From assembly GCF_000336575.1 (NCBI RefSeq), contig NZ_AOPO01000007.1, positions 62,001-126,000 of the forward strand: DNA of 64,000 nucleotides, in the 5' to 3' direction. Origin of the DNA: Vreelandella titanicae BH1 (GTDB lineage: Bacteria > Pseudomonadota > Gammaproteobacteria > Pseudomonadales > Halomonadaceae). Below, piece by piece: positions 45,320-54,625 of the stretch. A program made the translations under genes and the position numbers. Every line of letters begins with the position of its first letter. The first letter of the stretch is position 1. The notes under the pieces are model-generated. The model made no database searches. It was not told the origin of the DNA and saw nothing but the letters and a program-made list of their open reading frames with translations.

Positions 45320-46333
45320 ATGCCACTACTGCAAAGTATTGTGCACCGCCTCGATCCGACGCTTGACGGTGAGCGCCTAACCCTAACCGCTGCGCCTCAA
45401 TCAGAGCAGGCAGCGCCCAGTGACGATTCGGTGATGGCGAGCCTAGTGGGTGCGCTCAATGACACCTACAACACCAAGCCCAAAGGCTGGGGGCGCTTTG
45501 TCGAAGAGGGCGAACAGGCAGGGCCGCTTGCCATGTGGCTGCGCGACTATTTTGCTGGCGATAAAAGCTTTGCTGAGCTTTCTGTTGCACTGGCTGAACG
45601 GCTCGCCAAGCAGCTTCAGGAGCAGTTGTCAGTAAGTGGTTACTTAGTGTTCAGCCACCAGCGCCAAGGTGATACTGAAACGCTGCTGATGGCATTGGTG
45701 CACCAGCGCGAAGGGATTGGCATTAATGATGACCACCACGCGGTGCCTGCTGCCCAGCTCAACACCAGCCAGCTTACCCTGGCGGCGCGTATCAATCTTA
45801 CCCAATGGCAGAGCGAGGCACCGAATGCCCAGTATGTCTCGTTCCTCAAAGATCGCGGCGGTAAAAAACTCGCTGAGGGTTTGGTCGCATTGCTGGGTAT
45901 GGAAGAGGGCGTCGATGCTCCGGCCGAAACCCGCACGCTGCTAAAAGCGTTTAGCGACTACGTCGAGAAAGAGGATTACGACGACGAGGTGAGCCGAGAA
46001 AAAACCGACACGCTGGTGGATTACGCCAATGAACAGCTTCGCCGTGGCGAGCCAATGACCTTGGAAGAGCTTTCTGGGCTGGTGGACGAACAGCAGCCGA
46101 AAGCCTTTTACGACCATATTCGCAACGCCGATTACGGGCTCTCGCCGGAGATCCCTCCCGATAAGCGCACCTTGAGCCAGTTCCGCCGCTTTACCGGCCG
46201 AGCGGGTGGCGTTTCGATTAGCTTTGATTCGCACCTGCTGGGCTCAAGCATCGAGTACGATGCCACTCAGGATCGCCTGATTATCAAGCAAGTGCCCAAG
46301 CAGTTAAGAGAGCAGCTTACCAAGAAGGATTGA
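45320..46333 (+). CDS. yejK: Nucleoid-associated protein NdpA/YejK
   Basis: The 337-residue protein is full length for the NdpA/YejK family (335 aa in E. coli), a spermidine-nucleoid-associated protein. Family segments are LVGALNDTYNTKPKGWGRF, LAARINLTQWQSEA, YVSFLKDRGGKKLAEGL and the C-terminal GGVSISFDSHLLGSSIEYD. It is cytoplasmic and binds the nucleoid. Function in DNA organisation is known only in outline. It is followed at 36 bp by a TerB-like gene. Confidence 0.95.
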   Translation: MPLLQSIVHRLDPTLDGERLTLTAAPQSEQAAPSDDSVMASLVGALNDTYNTKPKGWGRFVEEGEQAGPLAMWLRDYFAGDKSFAELSVALAERLAKQLQEQLSVSGYLVFSHQRQGDTETLLMALVHQREGIGINDDHHAVPAAQLNTSQLTLAARINLTQWQSEAPNAQYVSFLKDRGGKKLAEGLVALLGMEEGVDAPAETRTLLKAFSDYVEKEDYDDEVSREKTDTLVDYANEQLRRGEPMTLEELSGLVDEQQPKAFYDHIRNADYGLSPEIPPDKRTLSQFRRFTGRAGGVSISFDSHLLGSSIEYDATQDRLIIKQVPKQLREQLTKKD

Positions 46334-46369
46334 GGTAAGGACGACGCTGTAGCTACCTAGGAGCCCCCT

Positions 46370-46834
46370 ATGCTGAACGCCATTAGTGATTTCTTCCAGC
46401 GCTCGCTGGCGCAACCCGAGCAGCGCGAAAATCAAACGCTTACCCTGGAACTGGCCACCGCAGCACTGCTGTGTGAAATCGTCCGCGCCGATTACGACAC
46501 CACCAATGAAGAGCTTGCCGCGCTGCGCCTTATGCTTACCGAGCGCTACCGGCTAAGCGCAAGCGATGTGGAAGAGCTGATGGCGTTGGCACAAGCAGAA
46601 GTGGATGAGGCCGTCGATCATTACCAGTTTGTTAGCCTGATCAAAGAGCACTATAACTACGACCAGCGCTGTGAGCTGGTCGCGCAAATGTGGCAGCTGG
46701 CCTGGGCCGATGGCAGCGTTGACCCGCTTGAAGAGCACCGTATTCGTCGCTTGGCGGATTTACTGTATGTTAGCCATAGCGATTTTATCCGTACCAAACT
46801 GCACGTAGAGGAGCGCAGTAAACCCGATGCATAA
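46370..46834 (+). CDS. TerB family protein
   Basis: The 154-residue helical protein has the TerB-type core: LTLELATAALLCEIVRADYD (repeat 1) and QLAWADGSVDPLEEHRIRRLADLL (repeat 2), with acidic D-x-x-x-x-E pairs that bind metal in tellurite-resistance TerB. Standalone members near yejK-like genes are common in gammaproteobacteria and need not confer tellurite resistance. Its end overlaps the ExoD-like gene start by 8 bp. Confidence 0.88.
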   Translation: MLNAISDFFQRSLAQPEQRENQTLTLELATAALLCEIVRADYDTTNEELAALRLMLTERYRLSASDVEELMALAQAEVDEAVDHYQFVSLIKEHYNYDQRCELVAQMWQLAWADGSVDPLEEHRIRRLADLLYVSHSDFIRTKLHVEERSKPDA

Positions 46835-47420
46835 CCGCAACGAAGACTCGAATTTAATGGATCTAATCAGCTCGATTGAGCGTATGGAGCAGGATGCTTC
46901 GCGGGTCAGCGTTGACGATGTTGTTCACGCCGTTGGGCGGCGCTCGTTTGGGCCGCTGCTGTTAGTTGCCGGGCTGATCACGCTCACCCCGATCATTGGC
47001 GATATACCCGGCATGCCGACCTTAATGGCCGCATTGGTATTGCTGGTTTCCGTGCAGTTGCTAGCGGGAAGTGAGGCGTTTTGGTTGCCCCGTTGGTTGC
47101 TAAAACGCTCTCTCTCCCGTCAAAAGTTTGATAAAGGCATTCAGCTGATGAAAAAGCCTGCCCGCTGGATAGATGGACTATTGCGGGTGCGATTACCTTG
47201 GCTGACGGGCTACATCGGTATCCGGGTAACTGCCTTGATGTGCTTATTGATTGCCTTGGCCATGCCGCCGATGGAGTTTATTCCCTTTTCGGCCAACGGA
47301 GCGGGGCTTGCGCTTACCCTGCTGGGGTTAGGCTTGGTTGCCCGTGATGGTATCGTGCTACTGCTGGGGTTCGTGCTGTTCGTCGCCACCTGTGTATTGA
47401 TCACGATGAGCCTGATATAA
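46827..47420 (+). CDS. Exopolysaccharide synthesis protein ExoD family membrane protein
   Basis: The 197-residue protein has about four membrane spans. VDDVVHAVGRRSFGPLLLVAGLITLTP followed by DIPGMPTLMAALVLLVSVQLL is the ExoD signature (quoted in two parts of the same segment at residues about 28-75). ExoD is linked to exopolysaccharide production and alkaline tolerance in rhizobia, with an unknown mechanism. An internal ATG at 46857 (MDLISSIERM) is an alternative start because the ribosome site for 46827 is poor. Confidence 0.87.
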   Translation: MHNRNEDSNLMDLISSIERMEQDASRVSVDDVVHAVGRRSFGPLLLVAGLITLTPIIGDIPGMPTLMAALVLLVSVQLLAGSEAFWLPRWLLKRSLSRQKFDKGIQLMKKPARWIDGLLRVRLPWLTGYIGIRVTALMCLLIALAMPPMEFIPFSANGAGLALTLLGLGLVARDGIVLLLGFVLFVATCVLITMSLI

Positions 47421-47449
47421 CAACTTTTATATAACAACAGGAGTATGCC

Positions 47450-48010
47450 ATGACTGATCCGGTTTCAACGCCGCCGCCTAACCCCCCCGAGAGCCAGAAT
47501 CGCTGGGAGCGACGCATTGAAACAGCGCTGTGGAATTCGCGCTTTTTGGTCATGCTGGCGGTCGTGCCCAGCTTATTGGGTTCATTGATGCTGTTTATCG
47601 TCGGTACCGTGGATATTTTCAAGGTAGTCGCCGACGTGATGGGTTACTACCTATTGGGTGGCACCCAGGACATTCACGACAGCCTGGTGCCCGATATCAT
47701 CATTGCGGTGGACATCTATCTGATTGCCATCGTATTGCTGATTTTCGGCTTAGGTGTTTACCGACTGTTTGTCTCCCGTATTGACCAAGCCGAAGCGAGT
47801 AATCTGCGCCACCCGTTTAACGTCGCTTCATTAGACCAACTGAAAGATAAAATCGCCCGGGTGGTGATTCTAGCGGTGATCATTGAGTTTTTCCGCGCCG
47901 TGGTGGATATCCGTTTTGCCACGCCCCTGGAAGCTATCTACTTAGCGCTTTCAGTGCTGGCACTGGCAGCCGCGCTCTACCTGATGAGCCTAGGCCACAA
48001 AGGCGAGTAA
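47450..48010 (+). CDS. YqhA family membrane protein
   Basis: The 186-residue protein has four hydrophobic segments and the UPF0114/YqhA pattern: WNSRFLVMLAVVPSLLGSL, IIIAVDIYLIAIVLLIFGLG, LYRLFVSRID-like VYRLFVSRIDQAEAS and LKDKIARVVILAVIIEFF. The family is conserved in proteobacteria and its function is unknown. ACAGGAG precedes the start. It ends the short run yejK-terB-exoD-yqhA before a convergent gene 22 bp away. Confidence 0.9.
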   Translation: MTDPVSTPPPNPPESQNRWERRIETALWNSRFLVMLAVVPSLLGSLMLFIVGTVDIFKVVADVMGYYLLGGTQDIHDSLVPDIIIAVDIYLIAIVLLIFGLGVYRLFVSRIDQAEASNLRHPFNVASLDQLKDKIARVVILAVIIEFFRAVVDIRFATPLEAIYLALSVLALAAALYLMSLGHKGE

Positions 48011-48032
48011 GCGCACCCGCGACCTGGCTGTG

Positions 48033-49055
48033 CTACTCATCATTTTCAGCTAACAAACCTTCTACCAGTCTGTTTAACCGCTGCTGGAACTGCCCGCCCG
48101 GCGAGGGTGGGTTAGGGGCTGAGGTGATCGCTACGGTCATCTCACGCTCTGGAATAACGTAAAGTGCCTGGCCGCCGTAGCCACGTCCGTAGTACACGTC
48201 TTCGCCTGCCAACTGCGTAATAAACCAACCATAGCCGTATCCGTCGCCTGTCCAGCGCGATGTACCGCGCGGTTGCCATGATTCTTCCACCCAACCCTCC
48301 GGCAGAACGCGCTGCTCGCCTCCTGCTTCATTCACTACGACGCCATCATTACGATACAGCTCGCCTACCTCAATGAGTGCTCGTGGCGAGAGCTGCATAT
48401 CGTTGCCGCCAAAGTAGATCCCTTGGGGGTCGCGTAGCCAGGGGCGAATGGTGATATTAAGCGGATCACCCAATAGGCGCTGGGCAAGGGAATGGGTCGT
48501 CTCGCCGCTGGCGTGGGTGAGTGCGGCGGAAAGTAGATGGCTGGTGCCGGTGGAGTAGAGCATCTGCCCACCCGGCTCATCCACGAATGGGCGCGTCATC
48601 GCATCGTTCACCCAGTTGGCGCTGGCCACCCAGGCGCCATAGTTGCTGCCAGAAGTGCGCTCAAGCCCCGCCTGCTGGGCGAGCAGGTGCGCCACGGTAA
48701 TGTCACCAACTTGTGGATCAATACCGCTAGGTAGATGTTCGCCAAACAGCTCCATCATGGGTTGATCAGTTGATTCAATGATGCCTGCTTCAATCGCCGC
48801 CCCAGTAATGGCAGCCAGCACCGTTTTGGACAGCGACTTAATATTGGCAGGCGACGCCACCCCTGGCCCACCTTGGTGAAGCTCGTGGATAATCTCACCG
48901 TCGTAGGCCACTACCACGCTGTGCACGCGGTTAAGCTGGCGGGTTTGCCGCTCTAGCGTTTGGAGTGTGTTTGCAGAAGGTTCATTAGCGGCTGCATAGG
49001 CGGTGGGTAACAACGAAGTAACAGCAAACGAAACAAGCAAAGCAGTAGCGCGCAT
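48033..49055 (-). CDS. Class C beta-lactamase-like serine hydrolase, exported
   Basis: The 340-residue protein has a signal peptide (LVSFAVTSLLPTAYA) and the beta-lactamase/esterase EstB-type fold. The nucleophile motif SLSK lies in NIKSLSKTVLAA near residue 75, a YSTG motif fills the Tyr-x-Asn role near residue 167, and GYGGQALYVIPE supplies the third strand region near residue 300. Members act as esterases, D-aminopeptidases or penicillin-binding-like enzymes. The gene is single and convergent with the yqhA-like gene. Confidence 0.88.
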   Translation of the reverse strand: MRATALLVSFAVTSLLPTAYAAANEPSANTLQTLERQTRQLNRVHSVVVAYDGEIIHELHQGGPGVASPANIKSLSKTVLAAITGAAIEAGIIESTDQPMMELFGEHLPSGIDPQVGDITVAHLLAQQAGLERTSGSNYGAWVASANWVNDAMTRPFVDEPGGQMLYSTGTSHLLSAALTHASGETTHSLAQRLLGDPLNITIRPWLRDPQGIYFGGNDMQLSPRALIEVGELYRNDGVVVNEAGGEQRVLPEGWVEESWQPRGTSRWTGDGYGYGWFITQLAGEDVYYGRGYGGQALYVIPEREMTVAITSAPNPPSPGGQFQQRLNRLVEGLLAENDE

Positions 49056-49200
49056 CGCGACACCTTCGGTATAAGTGGCAAAGGTTCGAGGTTTAGAAGT
49101 AGCAGAGGTTCCACAGCAAATAACCGCTAGAAGTAAGGCTAGGTAGTACTTTCTGAGCCTGGAACCAAGTGCCTATGTCTTAAAGGATCACATTTGATAT

Positions 49201-49235
49201 TTTATAATCATTTTTAGTTTATAATGGATTATAAA
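49201..49235. promoter_or_regulatory. HipB-type operator: three TTTATAAT half-sites
   Basis: TTTATAAT occurs at 49201-49208 and 49218-49225, and its inverse ATTATAAA at 49228-49235. The last two form a perfect 18-base dyad with a GG centre. The array lies just upstream of the hipB-like start at 49259, where it would overlap the promoter. HipB antitoxins autorepress through dyads of this layout. Confidence 0.65.
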
Positions 49236-49258
49236 TGAGCCATTATTTAGAGGTTTCT

Positions 49259-49555
49259 ATGGCCCTGACTCACTCTCTACTTGCCCCTGGCGAACTGTCC
49301 CAGCAGGTCGGTGCCAATGCACGAGAAGCGCGACTGGCGCAGAACCTTTCCCGTAAAACCTTGGCGCAGATGGCGGGTGTTTCCGAGTCCACCATTAAAC
49401 GATTCGAATCCAGTGGGCAAATAACTCTCGATGGCCTAGTGCTCATTGCCACAGCGCTGGGTGCCACACGCGAAATTGCCGAGCTCTTCAAGCATGAGCA
49501 CCCCATCTCACTTGAAGAGATCAAGCAGGTAGGGCGTGTCCGGGGGCGAAAATGA
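49259..49555 (+). CDS. hipB: HipB-like antitoxin, XRE family DNA-binding protein
   Basis: The protein is 98 residues from the ATG at 49259 (AGAGG 6 bases upstream). The in-frame ATG at 49235 lies inside the operator and has no ribosome site. The helix-turn-helix spans about residues 15-65: GANAREARLAQNLSRKTLAQ, then AGVSESTIKRFESSG. The C-terminal tail is basic (VGRVRGRK), whereas E. coli HipB ends in a hydrophobic Trp. It should neutralise HipA and repress the operon. Its stop overlaps the hipA-like ATG by 4 bp. Confidence 0.9.
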   Translation: MALTHSLLAPGELSQQVGANAREARLAQNLSRKTLAQMAGVSESTIKRFESSGQITLDGLVLIATALGATREIAELFKHEHPISLEEIKQVGRVRGRK

Positions 49556-50790
49556 AGCGTATCAATACAGTAGAGGTACTGTTAGCAGGTAATCCTGTGG
49601 GGGAACTGGTCGCTAGCCGGCAGGGCATCTACTTTGCCTACCACCCCCATTGGGTGGCGGAAGGCTTCAATTTGTCGCCTCTGAACATGGATTTTACTAC
49701 CCAACCACAGAAGGCGCCGGATCCACTTCTTTTTGCTGGTCTACCAGGAGCATTTGCTGACTCGCTGCCTGATGGCTGGGGAATGCTGCTCATGGATCGC
49801 TATTTCCTGACCGAGCATGGGAAAGACCGGAGAGATATTTCTCCTCTTAATCGGCTGGCTTATATGGCCGACAGGGGAATGGGAGCACTGGAGTATCGTC
49901 CCGTTATTGAGCGTACCACTGACGAAGATAATATTGACCTAGCCCAACTCTATCAGGCAGCAAGCGCTGTTTACGAAGGTGAAACCGCGGCCACTCTTGA
50001 TGCTCTGCGCCTAGCCGGTGGTTCCCCGGCAGGTGCCCGACCCAAGGTGATCGTTGCATTATCTTCTGATGGTAAGCAGTGCAGTACATCTTTTCAGGAA
50101 CTTCCTGCGGGTTATCAACATTGGCTAGTGAAATTCCGTGCGCCAACCGAGCATCGCGACACCGGCGCCATTGAATACGCCTACTCGGTGTTGGCAGAAC
50201 GTGCTGGGGTGAAAATGGCCGCGAGCAAGCTGATTGAGATCAACTCCTCAGCGGAAACCGAGCGATTCTTTTCTACTCAGCGTTTTGATCGTAACGGTAA
50301 TCGCAAAATCCATATGATGACCGCTAGCGGCATTCTTTATGCCGATTACAGCGCTCCATCGCTGGACTATTCAGATCTGCTCAAAGCAACCAACGCTTTC
50401 ACCCGCCACGCAGAAGACGTTGAACGCATGGCGAGGTTGATGGTGTTCAACGCCCTTACCCACAATCACGATGACCACGCTAAGAACTTCGCTTTTTTGT
50501 ATGACCAAGGTCGATGGACACTAGCGCCAGCTTATGACCTGACTTATGCCCCTGTCCGGGGCTACGCAGATGAGCATACAACATCTTTCAGTGGGGCAGG
50601 CCTGGCTACCCGTAAAAAGCTCAATCAGGTTTGTGCTTCCTTCAGCTACTTAAACCCGGATCTCTATATTGAGCAAACCCTTGATGCTCTTTCCGAATGG
50701 TCGTCCCTTTGCCGTGAATTAGAAATCGATGCCAAGCAGCAGAAAATGATTCAGCGAGCATTCGACGAGAACCGCCAGCGTCTCGGATAA
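49552..50790 (+). CDS. hipA: HipA family Ser/Thr kinase toxin
   Basis: The 412-residue protein has the HipA N-subdomain (VEVLLAGNPVGELVASRQGI) followed by the kinase-like body. Visible sites are the P-loop-like GGSPAGARPKVIVAL, the ATP-binding lysine in HWLVKFRAP, the catalytic segment THNHDDHAKNFAFLYD near residue 308 and the metal-binding LAPAYDLTYAP. HipA phosphorylates aminoacyl-tRNA synthetases (GltX in E. coli) and causes growth arrest. Other HipA-like kinases have different targets. All active-site residues look intact. The gene is translationally coupled to hipB. Confidence 0.93.
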   Translation: MKRINTVEVLLAGNPVGELVASRQGIYFAYHPHWVAEGFNLSPLNMDFTTQPQKAPDPLLFAGLPGAFADSLPDGWGMLLMDRYFLTEHGKDRRDISPLNRLAYMADRGMGALEYRPVIERTTDEDNIDLAQLYQAASAVYEGETAATLDALRLAGGSPAGARPKVIVALSSDGKQCSTSFQELPAGYQHWLVKFRAPTEHRDTGAIEYAYSVLAERAGVKMAASKLIEINSSAETERFFSTQRFDRNGNRKIHMMTASGILYADYSAPSLDYSDLLKATNAFTRHAEDVERMARLMVFNALTHNHDDHAKNFAFLYDQGRWTLAPAYDLTYAPVRGYADEHTTSFSGAGLATRKKLNQVCASFSYLNPDLYIEQTLDALSEWSSLCRELEIDAKQQKMIQRAFDENRQRLG

Positions 50791-50945
50791 CGCTATCAAT
50801 GCGGCCACGCTAATACAGCCACTTTCTAAGAGGGAAATGCAGCGACATTACGCAAAAGCAGAAAAAGCCTGCTAGGCTGGAGGTGTTGGCTAATGGGTAA
50901 GCAAGCCTTTGATTTCCCTAAAACGCAATAAGCAAGGAGTGCCCT

Positions 50946-51020
50946 ATGCGTAATATTATCTACATTATTGGCCTTATCGTGGTTGTGCTGTTCATTCTGT
51001 CAATGCTCGGCCTGCGCTAA
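50946..51020 (+). CDS. 24-residue single-span membrane peptide
   Basis: An AAGGAG site at 50934-50939 precedes ATG 50946, which opens a 24-codon frame (MRNIIYIIGLIVVVLFILSM, ending LGLR). It is almost wholly hydrophobic with Arg at both ends, the pattern of a small inner-membrane protein. I recall very similar 24-residue peptides annotated in other gammaproteobacteria, with no function assigned. It is followed by a strong terminator. Confidence 0.75.
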   Translation: MRNIIYIIGLIVVVLFILSMLGLR

Positions 51021-51086
51021 GCTACATAGAACTAGGTCTTATAGGGTCAGGCTTTAAAAATGAGCCTGAAGAACATAAGACCAAGC

Positions 51087-51123
51087 AAAAAACGCCCAAA
51101 GCTTTCGCTTATGGGCGTTTTTT
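51087..51123. terminator. Bidirectional terminator
   Basis: A 12-bp stem (51087-51098 with 51112-51123) with A-rich left and T-rich right flanks (run of T to 51125) serves both the small peptide gene from the left and the leftward gene at 51166 from the right. The loop can pair internally (AAGC/GCTT). Confidence 0.85.
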
Positions 51124-51165
51124 TTGATCAGCTGTTTAGGGCAGCAATGTTTGGTGGCAGAGGGA

Positions 51166-51537
51166 TTAGGCGCAGTCAGCGGCCCCTTGGCCAAACATAT
51201 CAAACATCAATTCGCGGCCAAGGCAGGTTAATACAAAACGGCCATACTCATTAAAGGTTGCTGCCTCACTGTCTTCCATCACCTGTTGGCAGGTTGCCCA
51301 GGTGGGCGTGGCAGAACTAAGTGCCGACAACTCGCGGCGGGCTAAGCCGCGCTGGGGAAGGGTAATGGTTTCAAGTACATGACCATGATCGTACAGCAGC
51401 TCAGCGGCAATCGATAAACACTGGCGAAGGCTACGTTGAACGTTTGCGGTGGTCGATGACCCATAAGACGATGGAGTAGAGCGTTCTTTCGTCAGTTCTG
51501 GAGGCGTAGGTTTTGAAGTCATAAGTCTCGGAGTCAT
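51166..51537 (-). CDS. Hypothetical protein
   Basis: The ATG at 51537 with GGAG eight bases upstream gives 123 residues. The frame is open to 51585 without support. The first 40 residues are Ser/Thr/Pro-rich and polar. The rest looks folded and helical, with SLRQCLSIAAELLYDHGHVL, a positively charged LPQRGLARRELSAL and a C-terminal EYGRFVLTCLGRELMFDMFG. Four cysteines are spread through it. I do not recognise a family. It ends at the bidirectional terminator. Confidence 0.7.
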   Translation of the reverse strand: MTPRLMTSKPTPPELTKERSTPSSYGSSTTANVQRSLRQCLSIAAELLYDHGHVLETITLPQRGLARRELSALSSATPTWATCQQVMEDSEAATFNEYGRFVLTCLGRELMFDMFGQGAADCA

Positions 51538-51709
51538 AGCATGTTCTCCTGCGGTCAGCACCAAGTCGGGCTTGTTGCAGCGCATTATAAACCAAGGTCG
51601 ATGTTAGACCAAGGTCTATAATTCAGAGAGGATCTCCCACTATTGAACTCATCAACGGTAGGTCAATGTGCTACGCTCGCTACCACGTATTTTAGCGAGT
51701 TAATAAGTC

Positions 51710-53038
51710 ATGCATATCAGTGTATTCGGAACCGGCTATGTCGGCCTTGTTGCAGGTGCTTGTTTAGCCGATGTTGGTCATCAAGTCACCTGTATGGATG
51801 TTAACGCTGATCGGATTGATCAGCTTAATGGCGGAGAGGTGCCGATCTTTGAGCCAGGGCTAAGCACTATCGTTGCCCACAACGTGGCGGCTGGCCGTTT
51901 ACGCTTTACTACCGACGCTGCCCAGGCGGTAGCCGATGGCGAACTGCTGTTTATCGCCGTGGGAACGCCGCCCGATGAAGATGGCAGTGCCGACTTGCGC
52001 TATGTGCTCGAGGTGGCGCGCACGATCGGCCAGCATATGGATAGCTATAAGCTAGTGATTGATAAGTCTACCGTGCCGGTGGGCACCGCGGAAAAAGTCC
52101 ACGCCGTTATCAGCGATGTGCTCGAACAGCGAGGTGTATCGCTCGCGTTCGATGTGTGTTCGAACCCTGAGTTTATGAAGGAAGGGGCGGCGATAGATGA
52201 CTTTACCCGTGGCGCGCGGATTATCGTCGGTACAGAAAGCGAGCGGGTGAAAGCGCATATGCAAGAGTGCTACGCCCCCTACAACCGCAACCACGAAAAG
52301 CTGATGTTTATGAGCGTGCGGGCCGCAGAGCTGACCAAATACGCCGCCAATGCCATGCTCGCCACCAAAATCAGCTTTATGAACGAGATCGCCAATCTTG
52401 CCGAACGGCTCGAAGTGGACGTTGAAGACGTGCGCCGAGGGATTGGCAGCGACCCACGTATTGGCTACCACTTTATATACCCTGGCTGTGGCTACGGCGG
52501 CTCCTGCTTCCCCAAAGATGTCCAAGCGTTAGAGCGTGCCGCGCGTCAATTAGGCTATATGCCGGAACTGCTCACCGCCGTCGAGTCAGTGAATTTACGC
52601 CAAAAGCAGACCCTGTTCACAAAACTGCAAGATAACTTAGGCAATCTAAGCGGTAAGACCATTGCAGTATGGGGCTTGGCCTTTAAACCCAATACGGATG
52701 ATATGCGTGAAGCCCCAAGCCGTACGTTAATGGAAGCACTCTGGCAAGCGGGCGCTAAGGTGCAGGCATTTGATCCCGAAGCCATGGCAGAATGCCGCCG
52801 CATTTATGGCGAGCGGGATGACCTGATGCTGGCAGGTGACCGAATTCAGGCAGTGAAAGGTGCCGATGCTTTGGTTATCTGCACCGAGTGGAAAGAGTTT
52901 CGCAGTGTCGATTTTGATTGGCTAGCCGACCAGTTGGCTGGAAAAGTCGTCATTGATGGGCGTAACTTGTATACGCCAAGTGCTGTTGAAGAGGCAGGGT
53001 TGCGTTACATTGGGGTAGGGCGGAAGAGCCACGATTAG
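51710..53038 (+). CDS. ugd: UDP-glucose 6-dehydrogenase
   Basis: The 442-residue enzyme oxidises UDP-glucose to UDP-glucuronate with NAD. It has the N-terminal Rossmann motif [19 protein letters not shown], the segment [16 protein letters not shown], the catalytic cysteine in [16 protein letters not shown] near residue 265, and the C-terminal NAD/UDP domain with [18 protein letters not shown]. Full family length. UDP-glucuronate feeds exopolysaccharide or lipopolysaccharide, and could also supply sugar for the flagellin glycan machinery downstream, though that is inference. Confidence 0.95.
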   Translation: MHISVFGTGYVGLVAGACLADVGHQVTCMDVNADRIDQLNGGEVPIFEPGLSTIVAHNVAAGRLRFTTDAAQAVADGELLFIAVGTPPDEDGSADLRYVLEVARTIGQHMDSYKLVIDKSTVPVGTAEKVHAVISDVLEQRGVSLAFDVCSNPEFMKEGAAIDDFTRGARIIVGTESERVKAHMQECYAPYNRNHEKLMFMSVRAAELTKYAANAMLATKISFMNEIANLAERLEVDVEDVRRGIGSDPRIGYHFIYPGCGYGGSCFPKDVQALERAARQLGYMPELLTAVESVNLRQKQTLFTKLQDNLGNLSGKTIAVWGLAFKPNTDDMREAPSRTLMEALWQAGAKVQAFDPEAMAECRRIYGERDDLMLAGDRIQAVKGADALVICTEWKEFRSVDFDWLADQLAGKVVIDGRNLYTPSAVEEAGLRYIGVGRKSHD

Positions 53039-53057
53039 GTGGTGAGCAAAAAAAGAT

Positions 53058-53084
53058 TTAAGTTTAATTTCAAACGGTCGATAG
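53058..53084 (+). promoter_or_regulatory. Sigma-28 (FliA) promoter of fliD copy 1
   Basis: TTAAGTTT, an 11-base spacer and GTCGATAG, close to the consensus TAAAGTTT-N11-GCCGATAA with three mismatches. It lies 83 bp before the fliD start. Confidence 0.65.
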
Positions 53085-53166
53085 CTATTAACTACTAGGA
53101 TGATAAATTTCTTCACGGGCAGTGTAAGCAACAGCGTGATGACGTTATAAAAGAGGACGGTAAAGT

Positions 53167-54528
53167 ATGGCTTCCATTTCATCACTTGGTATTGGCTCAG
53201 GCCTGGATCTCAACGGCTTATTGGATCAGTTACAAGACGCTGAGGAAAAGAAGCTTGTTCCGCTTGCGGCGCGGCAGGAAACCCAGCAGACCAAGATTTC
53301 CGCCTACGGGCAGTTGAAGAGCGCGCTCTCGCAGTTTCAAACTGCTGCTGATGCGCTCAATGACAGTGCTCTTTACGAAAGTCTCTCCACTAATGTGGGC
53401 GGTTCAGCCATTACTGCCGCTGCTGATGCGGAAGCGCAGCCAGGCAGCTATAACGTTACCGTTGACACTCTAGCCACTCGCGGCACACTTGCTTCAGAAG
53501 GGGTGACAGCCGCCGATGAGGCAATCACAGCTGCTGACCAAAAATTAACCCTGAACTTTGCTGATGGTTCCACTCAAGAGGTCGATATAGCGTCAGGCAG
53601 CACTCTGGAAGATATTCGCGATACAATTAACGCCACTGAAGATTCTGGCGTGAACGCGACTATCATTAATGATGGTACCAATTTCCGCCTTGCGCTTAGC
53701 TCTAGTGAAACCGGCGCAGATGCCTCTATCGCTGATTTCAGTTTTGACGGTACTGCCCCGTTCACTTCAGATACCGCCAATACGCTGCAAAGCGGTACTG
53801 ACGCAGCGCTTACCGTCAACGGCATTGACATCACCAGCTCCACTAATAAGGTAGAAGGCGCTATCCAAGGTGTGACACTTAACCTTGAAGAAGAGGGTGA
53901 TAGTACGGTCACCGTTGAGCAAGACACCCGCGCTGTTCGCGAGGCTGTGACCAGCTTTGTGGAAGCCTACAATGGCCTTAAAGACAAGATTGGTGATCTC
54001 ACCAGTTTCAATTTCGAAACTGGCGAGTCGGGTGAGCTATTGGGCGATAGCACCGTCCGTACCGTCGAATCGCGCTTGCGCGGTGTACTGGGTGGGGCTG
54101 TTGAGGGTGAACTCTCCATTCTCAGCGATGTTGGCATTTCTCATAAGTACGATAGCGAGCTTGGGTATAGCAAGCTTGAGATCGATCAGGACAAACTTGA
54201 TGATGCCATTGCTAATAACCAAGGTGCGCTTTCAACCTTCTTCGCAGGCGATACGGATGAGGCGGGTATGGCAGGGCAAATTAATACAGCTGTCGAACAA
54301 TTACTTAGCTCTAATGGCCGAGTGGAAGGTGCGATTAGCGGGGCTGAAAATCTCAAAGCATCGCTTGTAGAGCAATATACCCGTATGGAGCAATCAATTG
54401 AGCAAACGATATCTCGTTACCGCACTCAGTTTGGTCAATTGGATGGCATGGTTGCGCAAATGAACCAGACCAGCAGTTATCTCACCCAACAGTTCGATGC
54501 GCTGGATGCGCAGCTAGGTCGAGGCTGA
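53167..54528 (+). CDS. fliD: Flagellar hook-associated protein 2 (filament cap), copy 1
   Basis: The 453-residue protein has the FliD N-terminal domain (SSLGIGSGLDLNGLLDQLQD, then a coiled coil to about residue 50), the central domain containing the GSYNVTVDTLATRG segment, and the C-terminal domain with KVEGAIQGVTLNL, LGDSTVRTVESRLRGVL and the coiled-coil end RYRTQFGQLDGMVAQMNQTS. FliD caps the filament and guides flagellin folding. It is transcribed from its own sigma-28-like promoter and ended by a terminator. A second, clearly related fliD follows immediately. Confidence 0.95.
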   Translation: MASISSLGIGSGLDLNGLLDQLQDAEEKKLVPLAARQETQQTKISAYGQLKSALSQFQTAADALNDSALYESLSTNVGGSAITAAADAEAQPGSYNVTVDTLATRGTLASEGVTAADEAITAADQKLTLNFADGSTQEVDIASGSTLEDIRDTINATEDSGVNATIINDGTNFRLALSSSETGADASIADFSFDGTAPFTSDTANTLQSGTDAALTVNGIDITSSTNKVEGAIQGVTLNLEEEGDSTVTVEQDTRAVREAVTSFVEAYNGLKDKIGDLTSFNFETGESGELLGDSTVRTVESRLRGVLGGAVEGELSILSDVGISHKYDSELGYSKLEIDQDKLDDAIANNQGALSTFFAGDTDEAGMAGQINTAVEQLLSSNGRVEGAISGAENLKASLVEQYTRMEQSIEQTISRYRTQFGQLDGMVAQMNQTSSYLTQQFDALDAQLGRG

Positions 54529-54554
54529 TCCACTCTGCCGCCTAACCCCACCCC

Positions 54555-54582
54555 AAAACGCCTGTGCTAAGCAGGCGTTTTT
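54555..54582 (+). terminator. Rho-independent terminator after fliD copy 1
   Basis: A 10-bp stem (54555-54564 with 54572-54581), 7-base loop and a run of five T make a strong terminator 27 bp after the stop. Confidence 0.85.
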
Positions 54583-54625
54583 GTTAGCAAAAGAAAAACA
54601 ATCAATTTAGCGAAAGAAAAAGCGC

